DNA of 64,000 nt from Bacteroidales bacterium UBA6117 (lineage in GTDB: Bacteria > Bacteroidota > Bacteroidia > Bacteroidales > VadinHA17): NCBI GenBank assembly GCA_002428385.1, contig DIWB01000027.1, forward strand, positions 17,137 to 81,136, given 5' to 3'. Shown piece after piece: positions 46,128-54,224 of this stretch. Position numbers and translations under genes: made by a program. Below the pieces are notes generated by a model. That model was given only the letters and a program-made list of their open reading frames with translations. It was not told the DNA's origin and made no database searches. How positions within the stretch are numbered: the stretch's first letter is position 1; every line of letters begins with the position of its first letter.

Positions 46128-47003
46128 ATGATCAAATCCATGACAGGCTACGGGAAATCCATAGCCGAAACACCTCAGAAAAAGATCACTGTTGAGATCA
46201 AATCGCTGAATTCCAAGCAACTGGACCTGAACACAAAGGTACCCTGGCTCTATAAAGAAAAGGAGCTGGAGATAAGAAATATTATCAGCCAACTCCTGGA
46301 AAGGGGCAAAATCGATTTCTCCATTTATTTTGATATTCTCGAAGATGAGGGGATCCCGGTAATAAACAAGACCATTGTGAAAAGCTATTTCAGACAGCTC
46401 AGGGAACTGGCCTCCGAGATTGAAATCAACATCGACGATCAGATAATGCCCATAATTATGAGGCTCCCTGATTCTCTCAAAACCGAAAAGCTGGAGGTGC
46501 CGGAAGATGAGTGGAAAACGGTAAAGGAACGTATCATGGAATCAGTAAACGTCCTCGACCTTTACCGCGCCGAAGAAGGAAAATCAATTGAGGCCGACCT
46601 CAGAAAGAGGGTATCCGGGATTCTTGAATCACTTGCAGAAGTGGAGAAATTTGAACCCGGCAGGATTGACAAGGTCAGGGAAAGGCTTTGGGCAATTCTC
46701 AGCGATAATAACGGGACAGAAAACATTGACAAAAACAGGTTCGAACAGGAGCTGATTTTCTACCTGGAGAAATTTGACATCAACGAGGAGAAGGTAAGGC
46801 TGAAAAAGCATTGCGAGTATTTCCTGGAGACAATAGACACGCCTTCCCCGAACGGGAAAGTGCTTAGCTTCATAACACAGGAGATAGGAAGGGAAATTAA
46901 CACCCTGGGATCTAAAGCCAACGATGCTTCGATTCAGAAGCTCGTGGTAAGGATGAAGGATGAGCTTGAAAAGATCAAGGAACAAGCAAACAATATACTG
47001 TAA
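46128..47003 (+). CDS. yicC: YicC-family endoribonuclease
   Basis: A 291-residue protein starting MIKSMTGYGKS, the family signature, with the C-terminal LGSKANDASIQKLVVRMKDELEKIKEQ. E. coli YicC is an endoribonuclease acting on small RNAs. Upstream -7 box TACCTTTC at 46101-46108 is possible. It leads yicC-gmk-nadD. Confidence 0.93.
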   Translation: MIKSMTGYGKSIAETPQKKITVEIKSLNSKQLDLNTKVPWLYKEKELEIRNIISQLLERGKIDFSIYFDILEDEGIPVINKTIVKSYFRQLRELASEIEINIDDQIMPIIMRLPDSLKTEKLEVPEDEWKTVKERIMESVNVLDLYRAEEGKSIEADLRKRVSGILESLAEVEKFEPGRIDKVRERLWAILSDNNGTENIDKNRFEQELIFYLEKFDINEEKVRLKKHCEYFLETIDTPSPNGKVLSFITQEIGREINTLGSKANDASIQKLVVRMKDELEKIKEQANNIL

Positions 47004-47024
47004 GATCCCAACCTTAAAGATGAG

Positions 47025-47609
47025 ATGAAAGGCAGGCTAGTTATAATATCGGCCCCTTCCGGAGCAGGAAAGACCACCATTGTGAACCATCTTCTTGAAA
47101 AAGGACTGGATCTGGAGTTTTCGATTTCAGCCACCACCAGGCCGCCGAGGGGAAATGAAAAAAACGGAAGGGAATACTGGTTCATCTCTGCGGACGAGTT
47201 CACGGAAAGGGTAAATAATGATGAATTTGCCGAATGGGAAGAGGTCTATAAAGGTTATCGTTACGGAACGCTTAAGAGTGAGATTGAAAGGATCAGGAAC
47301 AATGGCATGAACGTTATCTTTGACGTCGACGTAAAGGGTGGCATCAATCTGAAAAACCTTTACGGCGCCGAAGCGATCTCAATCTTTATAATGCCCCCGT
47401 CGGTTCGGGAACTGGAAAAAAGACTTCTTGGAAGGGCAACCGACGACAGGGAAAGGATAAAAACCAGGATTGAAAAGGCAAAGAAGGAGATTATGCTGTC
47501 GGACAGGTTCGACAACATTGTGGTCAACGACAATCTTTCCCGGGCAAAACAGGAGGTATACATGATGGTGAAGAGCTTCCTCGACAATCAGCATAAGCTG
47601 CATCATTAA
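47025..47609 (+). CDS. gmk: Guanylate kinase
   Basis: A 194-residue kinase phosphorylating GMP to GDP. P-loop SAPSGAGKTTI (residues 9-19), TTRPPRGNEKNGREYWFI (GMP-binding) and FDVDVKGGINLKN. 21 bp after yicC. Confidence 0.97.
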   Translation: MKGRLVIISAPSGAGKTTIVNHLLEKGLDLEFSISATTRPPRGNEKNGREYWFISADEFTERVNNDEFAEWEEVYKGYRYGTLKSEIERIRNNGMNVIFDVDVKGGINLKNLYGAEAISIFIMPPSVRELEKRLLGRATDDRERIKTRIEKAKKEIMLSDRFDNIVVNDNLSRAKQEVYMMVKSFLDNQHKLHH

Positions 47610-47656
47610 CCGCCATTCATAAAATCTATCGGAAAAATCTGCAAATATTTATCCCT

Positions 47657-48250
47657 ATGTCAAAAATAGGCTTGTTTTTCGGATCGTTCAATCCGGTTCA
47701 CATCGGACACTTTGCAATTGCAGGATATATGAAGGAATTCACCGACCTCGACGAACTCTGGTTTGTGGTAAGCCCGCAGAATCCTCTTAAGAAGAAATCA
47801 ACTCTGCTCTCCGATCGCGACAGGCTCTATCTTGTCGATCTGGCAATCGGTGAAAATCCTGACCTGAAATCGTCCGACATTGAGTTTAACCGCCCTTCAC
47901 CATCTTATACAATAGATACCATGGCCCTCCTTACCGACAGGTATCCCCATCACAGGTTCGTACTTATAATGGGCGAGGACAACCTTTACACCCTGAATAA
48001 ATGGAAAAACGCTGAAGAACTGGTGAAGAGATTCCCTGTATACGTTTATCCCCGGCCCGGAACAGTGAAAAAGGAAAATGAACAACTTGAGGAGATTCTC
48101 AGCAAGGCAAGGGTGAAATGGGTTAACGCCCCGCTGATGGATATCTCCGGCACATTTATAAGAAATGGGGTAAAAAAAGGAAAAAACATGTCTTACTATC
48201 TCAATCCGGCTGTCTGGAAATACATCACAGAGATGCATTTCTACGAATGA
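47657..48250 (+). CDS. nadD: Nicotinate-nucleotide adenylyltransferase
   Basis: A 197-residue enzyme of NAD synthesis. ATP-binding motif GLFFGSFNPVHIGH at 5-18, and SGTFIRNGVKKGKNM near 168-182 carries the ISxxxIR signature in the form ISGTFIR. Follows gmk by 47 bp and ends 5 bp from the convergent korC. Confidence 0.95.
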   Translation: MSKIGLFFGSFNPVHIGHFAIAGYMKEFTDLDELWFVVSPQNPLKKKSTLLSDRDRLYLVDLAIGENPDLKSSDIEFNRPSPSYTIDTMALLTDRYPHHRFVLIMGEDNLYTLNKWKNAEELVKRFPVYVYPRPGTVKKENEQLEEILSKARVKWVNAPLMDISGTFIRNGVKKGKNMSYYLNPAVWKYITEMHFYE

Positions 48251-48255
48251 TATAG

Positions 48256-48807
48256 TTATACCTTGTGTATTTCCCTGATAATTTCTCCTCCCCTTCTGAG
48301 TGATATCTCGTTCTCCGGGATCATCTTATGATATCTCTCGGGAAGTGATTTCTTCAGTCCCGCTATCACATTCTCCATCGAAATTACCGGTTTGATTTTC
48401 AGAAATCCTCCGAGTACAATCATATTGGATGTTTTCGAGCTCTGCAATTTTGCAGCCTCTTCGGTAGCATCAATCCTGAAAATTGATATGTCTTTCCTTT
48501 CCGGATGGCGGACAATGCCATTTGAATCATAAATAAGCAGACCTCCGGGTTTGACTGACTGTTCGAATTTATCGAGCGACTGCTGGTTAAGGATTATTGC
48601 CGTATCAAAATGCCTTATTATCGGTGAGCTTATCCGTTCGCTGCTGAGTATCACGATAACGTTCGCGGTGCCTCCCCTCATCTCGGGACCGTACGAAGGC
48701 ATCCAGCTAACCTCCATGTCCTGCATCATACCTGAATAGGCCATAATCTTGCCCATTGAGAGGACTCCCTGTCCTCCGAATCCGGCTATTAAAATCTCTT
48801 CTGTCAT
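48256..48807 (-). CDS. korC: 2-oxoacid:ferredoxin oxidoreductase gamma subunit
   Basis: A 183-residue gamma-type subunit (GFGGQGVLSMGKIMAYSG at 9-26; MPSYGPEMRGGTANV at 37-51). It completes the alpha, beta, ferredoxin and gamma set of a KOR/VOR-type enzyme, which oxidatively decarboxylates 2-oxoacids to acyl-CoA, reducing ferredoxin. Last gene of the cluster, 1 bp after the beta subunit. The substrate (2-oxoglutarate, branched-chain or aryl 2-oxoacid) cannot be fixed from sequence alone. Confidence 0.92.
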   Translation of the reverse strand: MTEEILIAGFGGQGVLSMGKIMAYSGMMQDMEVSWMPSYGPEMRGGTANVIVILSSERISSPIIRHFDTAIILNQQSLDKFEQSVKPGGLLIYDSNGIVRHPERKDISIFRIDATEEAAKLQSSKTSNMIVLGGFLKIKPVISMENVIAGLKKSLPERYHKMIPENEISLRRGGEIIREIHKV

Positions 48808-48808
48808 T

Positions 48809-49615
48809 TTATTCGGTTTTAGGTTGATCGCCCTGCTTTTCTTCAGGCACTTTAAGGTCGCCCAGCGGATAATAAGGAAACATATTCTCTTCCATCCACT
48901 TGTTTGCCTGAACTGGAGTCATCTTCCAGCCCGAAGGACAGTTGGAAACGATCTCAATAAAGCAGGTACCCCTGTTCAGCTTCTGGTATTGAAATGCCTT
49001 CCGGATAGCTTTTTTGGTCCTTCTGACATTGACCGGGCTGTGCACGCTCTGGCGGGTGACATAACAGGTTCCCGGCAAAGTAGCCACTATATCGGTTATT
49101 TTCAATGGATTGCCCATGGTACTGACATCCCTTCCATAGGGTGATGTCGATGATTTCATTCCGGGCAGTGTGGTAGGAGCCATCTGTCCTCCGGTCATCC
49201 CGTATATCCCGTTGTTTATGAAAATAATGAGGATGTTTTCCCCCCTGTTGCAGCTGTGGATGGTCTCGGCAGTTCCTATTGCCGCGAGGTCGCCGTCGCC
49301 CTGGTAGGTAAATACATATTTATCGGGAAGCAGCCGCTTTATTGCTGTTGCCAGTGCCGGTGCCCTGCCATGGGCTGCCTCCTGCCAGTCGATATCGATA
49401 TAGTTGTAGATAAACACAGAGCATCCCACGGGGGAAATCCCGATAACATCATGAACGATACCTTCCTCCTCAATGACCTCTGCAAGTATCCTGTGGGTCG
49501 TACTGTGACCGCAGCCAGGACAATAGTGCATTATATCATCGGTCAGCAGTGATGATTTCCTGTAAACCAGATTCTCGGGTTTTATATATTCTTTTGTTCC
49601 TGTTACTTCTTTCAT
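48809..49615 (-). CDS. korB: 2-oxoacid:ferredoxin oxidoreductase beta subunit (TPP-binding)
   Basis: A 268-residue subunit. The TPP-binding region is present: YCPGCGHSTTHRIL near 31-44 and YQGDGDLAAIGTAETIHSCN near 104-123, the GDG...N motif coordinating Mg-diphosphate. IIFINNGIYGMTGGQMAPTT follows. Gap of 3 bp after the alpha subunit. Confidence 0.95.
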   Translation of the reverse strand: MKEVTGTKEYIKPENLVYRKSSLLTDDIMHYCPGCGHSTTHRILAEVIEEEGIVHDVIGISPVGCSVFIYNYIDIDWQEAAHGRAPALATAIKRLLPDKYVFTYQGDGDLAAIGTAETIHSCNRGENILIIFINNGIYGMTGGQMAPTTLPGMKSSTSPYGRDVSTMGNPLKITDIVATLPGTCYVTRQSVHSPVNVRRTKKAIRKAFQYQKLNRGTCFIEIVSNCPSGWKMTPVQANKWMEENMFPYYPLGDLKVPEEKQGDQPKTE

Positions 49616-49618
49616 AAA

Positions 49619-50689
49619 TCAGCCTCCTATTATCCTTTCTTTTAGGTTTTCAACAACTTCATCTGGTGTCGGAACAATTCCTCCCATTCTGCCATAATGG
49701 TAGACGGGGACTTTCCCGTTCACCGCGAGCATGACATCCTCAACCATTTGTCCGGCGCTCATCTCTACCGCCAATGCCATTTTAATCCTATCTGATAGTT
49801 CGAGTATCCGTTTCGACGGGAAAGGGAAAAGGGTGATTGGCCTCAGCAATCCTGCCTTAATACCCTGCTCACGGGCCAGCTGAACAGCTTTCTGGCAAAC
49901 CCTGGCGCTTGTTCCGTAGGCAACCAGAAGATATTCTGCATCCTCGCACTGATATTCTTCAAGACGGACCTCTTTTTCTCTGATCTCATTATATTTTGCC
50001 ACCAGTTTCTGGTTAAAGGCCTCCTGCCTGTCAGGATCAAGTTCCAATGATGTTATGATATTCCTTTTCCTGTTCTCAGGCTTTCCTGTAGTAGCCCATT
50101 CGGGAACTTTCTTTGACCTCTCCTTTTGAGGGCTCAGCCAAACTTTTTCCATCATCTGACCGATAGCGCCGTCAGAAAGTATCATTGCAGGATTCCTGTA
50201 TTTGAACGCAAGTTCAAATCCCAGACCCACAAAATCGGCCATTTCCTGAACCGAAGCGGGTGCAAGTACAATGAGGTGATAATCACCATGTCCGCCTCCC
50301 TTGACGGCCTGGAAATAATCCGACTGGGCAGGCTGGATGGTGCCCAGCCCGGGACCGCCTCTTACAACATTTACAATAAGACAGGGCAACTCGGCGCCTG
50401 CTATATAGGTTATTCCTTCCTGCATAAGGCTGATTCCGGGCGACGATGAAGTTGTCATAACTTTCTTACCGCATCCGGCTCCACCGTAAACCATGTTTAT
50501 TGCAGCCACTTCACTTTCAGCCTGAAGAACCACCATTCCTGTTGTCACACAGGGATTAGCCTCCATCAGATATTCAATTATCTCGCTCTGCGGCGTTATG
50601 GGATATCCGAAATACCCGTCGGCCCCGGCTCTGATTGCAGCTTCGGCTACAGCCTCATTTCCTTTCATTAATCTTAGTTCTCTTTCCAT
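49619..50689 (-). CDS. korA: 2-oxoacid:ferredoxin oxidoreductase alpha subunit (VorB-like)
   Basis: A 356-residue subunit. Early motif GNEAVAEAAIRAGADGYFGYPITPQSEIIEYL marks the pyrimidine-binding domain, and KVMTTSSSPGISLMQEGITY follows. The C-terminal part (about 230-356) is the transketolase C-like domain. It resembles the 3-methyl-2-oxobutanoate oxidoreductase VorB group of Bacteroidota, which suggests branched-chain substrates, but paralogues of similar sequence have other substrates. Confidence 0.93.
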   Translation of the reverse strand: MERELRLMKGNEAVAEAAIRAGADGYFGYPITPQSEIIEYLMEANPCVTTGMVVLQAESEVAAINMVYGGAGCGKKVMTTSSSPGISLMQEGITYIAGAELPCLIVNVVRGGPGLGTIQPAQSDYFQAVKGGGHGDYHLIVLAPASVQEMADFVGLGFELAFKYRNPAMILSDGAIGQMMEKVWLSPQKERSKKVPEWATTGKPENRKRNIITSLELDPDRQEAFNQKLVAKYNEIREKEVRLEEYQCEDAEYLLVAYGTSARVCQKAVQLAREQGIKAGLLRPITLFPFPSKRILELSDRIKMALAVEMSAGQMVEDVMLAVNGKVPVYHYGRMGGIVPTPDEVVENLKERIIGG

Positions 50690-50694
50690 GACCG

Positions 50695-50919
50695 CTATAC
50701 TTTTGTTTTATAAACTGTTATTACACCGTCTGGACATACGATCGCACAGTTGGCGCATCCTATGCACAGTTCGGGATTTGCGGGGTAAGCGTAATGGTAA
50801 CCTTTGCTGTTGACCTCCCTGGCCATGGCAATTGTACCGGTGGAACATGAAACCATGCAAATCTCGCATCCCTTACACCTCTCCACTTCAACTACGATAC
50901 TTCCTTTGATTTTTGCCAT
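50695..50919 (-). CDS. Ferredoxin-type delta subunit of the oxidoreductase
   Basis: A 74-residue protein with two 4Fe-4S motifs, CKGCEICMVSC and CIGCANCAIVCP. It transfers electrons from the catalytic subunits to external ferredoxin. The second motif is the regular CxxCxxCxxxCP type. 5 bp upstream of korA. Confidence 0.94.
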   Translation of the reverse strand: MAKIKGSIVVEVERCKGCEICMVSCSTGTIAMAREVNSKGYHYAYPANPELCIGCANCAIVCPDGVITVYKTKV

Positions 50920-50929
50920 ATTGTGACTT

Positions 50930-52252
50930 TTAATTATTTGCCGGATATTTTTTTCTGAAACATTTCAGTCGGTATTCCAGATCACCGAATAGTGAACGGG
51001 GAACCTGCGAAACGCAAGCCCTGAGGCCGTCTTTTCTCTCGCTTCCCGTTGTATTGAGAGTAATGGCGCTTACTCCGAACGGAATAAGCGCATCTATCAG
51101 TTCAGAGGCAGTCATTCCCGGATACGAAATCGTAAAGTAGAATCCGTCGGCGATGGGCTCATCAATATCCTTGTCGTAAGTTATCGTAAAGCCGTTCCCC
51201 ATGAAGAGTTTCTTCATTATCCTGGCCTTCTCTCCGTACTCTATAATGTCATCCCTGAATTTATACTCACCGTCGTTTACCGCTTTCAGCAGGGCAGCAA
51301 AGCCATACTGAACCGAATGCGTCACTCCGGCTGAGATGCCGTAGAGCGCTCCGAAAATAGCTGAATGGCCGAACTTTTCAGATGAATAATACCTTAGAAG
51401 ATCGGGGTACGAACGATTGAACAGGTGGTCCGAAATTGCCATAATGGCAATTCGCTGTCCTGCATAGCTGAATATCTTGGAGCTGGAAATAAGCAGGACA
51501 TAATCGTCGGTATAACGGGCCACCGTTGGCTGAAAAGGCGCTTTCCCGGGGTTGAGATAATCTTTTCTGAAGTCCATCCCGAAATATGCAAGGTCCTCAA
51601 TTACTATAACATCATATTTCGTGCATAGTTCACCTATTATGGAAAGTTCCTGCTCGGTAAGGCATATCCAGGTAGGATTATTGGGATTGGAATAGATAAG
51701 CGATGACACCTTGCCCGTTTCCAGGATCGACTCAAGCTTTGCCCTCAGTTTCTGCCCACGGTAATTGTATACATCGAATGAAAAATAATCGTGACCAATC
51801 ATCTTCACCTGCTGTTTCTGAACCGGGAATCCCGGATCGATGAACAGCGAGCCTTCCTTGGTCCTGTCGCTCCTGTTGGCTACAAGGAAACAGATCAGCG
51901 ATCCCATCATTGAACCTACTGTCGGGATGCAACCGGTGGGGCTAATATTGACGTCGAGAAACAGCTTTATAAAACGGGAGGCTTCCTCCTTCAGCGACCG
52001 GAGTCCGCCGATATCCGGATAGAGCGAACCCACCCCGCTTTTAATAGCTTCTATTTCAGCATTGGTTCCGATTTCCGGGGCTGGCAGACCGGGAACACCC
52101 ATCTCCATCCTTACGAAACTGATTCCCGTTTCCCTTTCGATACGGTTGACAAGGGAGACAATCTCTCTTATTGAAGCTGTACCGGGTGAAAGAATTCCGG
52201 CAGACTTCTTCACCGACTCTATTATATCTTCAGGAATTGGTATGTTATCCAT
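50930..52252 (-). CDS. Pyridoxal-phosphate aminotransferase, class I/II
   Basis: A 440-residue fold-type I aminotransferase. The PLP Lys lies in SSSKIFSYAGQRIAIM near residues 255-270 (SSSKIFS), with YSNPNNPTW near 194 and VIEDLAYFGMDF near 221. It would supply 2-oxoacids to the oxidoreductase encoded downstream, or accept them. Amino acid specificity is unknown; the context suggests aromatic or branched-chain substrates. Confidence 0.9.
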   Translation of the reverse strand: MDNIPIPEDIIESVKKSAGILSPGTASIREIVSLVNRIERETGISFVRMEMGVPGLPAPEIGTNAEIEAIKSGVGSLYPDIGGLRSLKEEASRFIKLFLDVNISPTGCIPTVGSMMGSLICFLVANRSDRTKEGSLFIDPGFPVQKQQVKMIGHDYFSFDVYNYRGQKLRAKLESILETGKVSSLIYSNPNNPTWICLTEQELSIIGELCTKYDVIVIEDLAYFGMDFRKDYLNPGKAPFQPTVARYTDDYVLLISSSKIFSYAGQRIAIMAISDHLFNRSYPDLLRYYSSEKFGHSAIFGALYGISAGVTHSVQYGFAALLKAVNDGEYKFRDDIIEYGEKARIMKKLFMGNGFTITYDKDIDEPIADGFYFTISYPGMTASELIDALIPFGVSAITLNTTGSERKDGLRACVSQVPRSLFGDLEYRLKCFRKKYPANN

Positions 52253-52261
52253 GATGATTGA

Positions 52262-53563
52262 TTAAAATTTCCTTTTATCGATAACCCTTTTTGACTTGCC
52301 CTCGCTTCTCTCGAGAATTTTGGGTTCCACAAGAGTTACTTTAATACCGAGTCCAAGGGAGCTCTGAAGGTTATCCTGGATTTTCATCTGCAGGGCCTCA
52401 AGCTGGCTGATTTTATCGAGGAAGAAGGCTTCATCGACTTCCACCTTCAATTCGAGGGTGTCGAGGTTATTAATTCTGTCAACAATAAGCTGATAATGAG
52501 GCTTTATTTCACTCATATCAAGCAGAACGCTTTCGACCTGCGAAGGGAACAGGTTCACTCCGCGGATAATCAGCATATCGTCGCTTCTGCCGAGGCACTT
52601 ATCCATCCTGACCATAGTGCGTCCGCATTTGCACCTTCCGTAGTTAAGCCTGGTGAGGTCGCGTGTCCTGTACCTGATAAGAGGAAGTCCCTCCTTGGTA
52701 AGGGTTGAGAAAACCAGTTCTCCCACAGAGCCCTCGGGCAGTACCTCATGAGTCTCGGGATCAATGATCTCCGGGTAAAAGTGATCTTCGAAAATATGAA
52801 GGCCCTCCTGGGCAAGACATTCGCTGGCAACGCCCGGACCTATAACCTCGCTCAGACCGTAGATGTCTATTGCCTTGATCCTGAGCTTATCCTCAATCTC
52901 CTTCCTCATGTTTTCAGTCCAGGGTTCGGCACCGAAAACACCCACCTTCAACCTGAACTCATCACGGCTTATCCCGCATTCAATCATTGCTTCGGCCAGA
53001 TAGAGGGCGTATGAAGGAGTACAGGCAAGAACAGTGCTTCCGAAATCGTGCATTATCTGGATCTGGCGCTGGGTATTTCCGCCCGATATGGGTATCACCG
53101 AAGCTCCAATCTTCTCACCGCCGTAATGCAATCCGAGTCCGCCGGTGAAAAGTCCGTATCCGTATGCGATCTGGATGAAGTCGTGACGGTTGGCGCCTGC
53201 ACTTGTAAGCGTACGAGCCATCACCTCCGACCATTTTGATATATCGTTCCTGGTATAACCGACCACGGTAGGCTTGCCGATGGTGCCCGATGAAGCATGT
53301 ATCCTTACTATCTCACTCATCGGAACGGCAAAGAGGCCGAAAGGATAATTATCCCTGAGATCCTGTTTTGTTGTAAAGGGTAGCTTCCTGAGATCATCGA
53401 TCGTCCTTATCTTCTCCGGACCAAGTCCCGCCTCCTGCATCTTATGCCTGTAATACGGAACATTGAAGTAAACACGTTCAACAGTTTCAATCAGACGTTC
53501 ACTTTGAACCCGCCTCAGTTCATCACGATCCATGCACTCAAAATGCCTGTTCCAGATTTCCAT
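52262..53563 (-). CDS. paaK: Phenylacetate--CoA ligase
   Basis: A 433-residue adenylate-forming enzyme. [15 protein letters not shown] near 91-105 is the phosphate-binding loop, [21 protein letters not shown] near 238-258 and RYRTRDLT near 298-305 carries the hinge. It activates an aryl acetate (or similar) to its CoA thioester with ATP. With the oxidoreductase and aminotransferase it can act in aryl amino acid breakdown or, in reverse, in reductive synthesis. 9 bp before the aminotransferase. Confidence 0.92.
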   Translation of the reverse strand: MEIWNRHFECMDRDELRRVQSERLIETVERVYFNVPYYRHKMQEAGLGPEKIRTIDDLRKLPFTTKQDLRDNYPFGLFAVPMSEIVRIHASSGTIGKPTVVGYTRNDISKWSEVMARTLTSAGANRHDFIQIAYGYGLFTGGLGLHYGGEKIGASVIPISGGNTQRQIQIMHDFGSTVLACTPSYALYLAEAMIECGISRDEFRLKVGVFGAEPWTENMRKEIEDKLRIKAIDIYGLSEVIGPGVASECLAQEGLHIFEDHFYPEIIDPETHEVLPEGSVGELVFSTLTKEGLPLIRYRTRDLTRLNYGRCKCGRTMVRMDKCLGRSDDMLIIRGVNLFPSQVESVLLDMSEIKPHYQLIVDRINNLDTLELKVEVDEAFFLDKISQLEALQMKIQDNLQSSLGLGIKVTLVEPKILERSEGKSKRVIDKRKF

Positions 53564-53633
53564 TTCCTGTTATCCCTTTAGTTCCTTAGTTATTTGCTTT
53601 GATTTGTTTGTGATTGATCTGACGGACAGGCAC

Positions 53634-54062
53634 TCACCTGAGCGCGTAGAGTTCCTTCGAGCTGATCAGTTCTATTTTATTTTTCCTGAGAGCCTTTACG
53701 GCTTCGTCGTTGTTGCTGCATCTGAGTACTATAACCGCATCGGAGCCGTGAGCGAACGCATAGGTATATTCAACGCTGATATCAAGATCGGAAAGTATCC
53801 TGAGCAATCCGGCATAATACTTTGCCTCATTGGGAGTCTTCACTGAAATGACTTCCGAGATATTTACAGTGAAAAGCTGTTCCCTGAGCAATGCTTTTGC
53901 CTTGTCGGGATCTGGTACAATCAGGCGAAGTATTCCGAATTCAGATGTATCGGCAATACTAAGGGCTATTATCCTGATACTTCCTTTGCCGAGTACCTCA
54001 AGTACCTCGGTTAGGCGCCCCGATTTGTTTTCAAGAAAGACCGAAAGCTGTGGAATTATCAT
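53634..54062 (-). CDS. Tandem ACT-domain protein
   Basis: A 142-residue protein of two ACT domains (IIPQLSVFLENKSGRLTEVL and ILSDLDISVEYTYAFAHG), without catalytic domain. ACT domains bind amino acids; such small proteins accompany phenylacetate-CoA ligase genes in anaerobes and likely sense the amino acid substrate or product. 70 bp upstream of paaK. Confidence 0.88.
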   Translation of the reverse strand: MIIPQLSVFLENKSGRLTEVLEVLGKGSIRIIALSIADTSEFGILRLIVPDPDKAKALLREQLFTVNISEVISVKTPNEAKYYAGLLRILSDLDISVEYTYAFAHGSDAVIVLRCSNNDEAVKALRKNKIELISSKELYALR

Positions 54063-54077
54063 TGTGTAATTAGTTTA

Positions 54078-54156
54078 ACTGGTTGCTGGCTTTGCCCGCC
54101 GTAGCTTTCTTCGACCACCGAAACGTAGTGAAGGTGGTAGCGGAGGCGGGTTGCTG
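54078..54156. repeat. Dispersed repeat element with nested inverted repeats
   Basis: Between the acyl-CoA synthetase and ACT genes: CCCGCC pairs with GGCGGG around an inner ACCACC/GGTGGT pair, flanked by GGTTGCTGG. It shares CCGTAGCTTT with the tandem repeat at 22915. Its 20-base GGTTGCTGGCTTTGCCCGCC recurs exactly at 63978-63997, the window's right edge. Confidence 0.8.
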
Positions 54157-54224
54157 GTTAATTTAAGTATGAAAAAGTCCTCCAACATAATTAAAATTTT
54201 GAAGAAAATTCAGAAAAAGGGTCA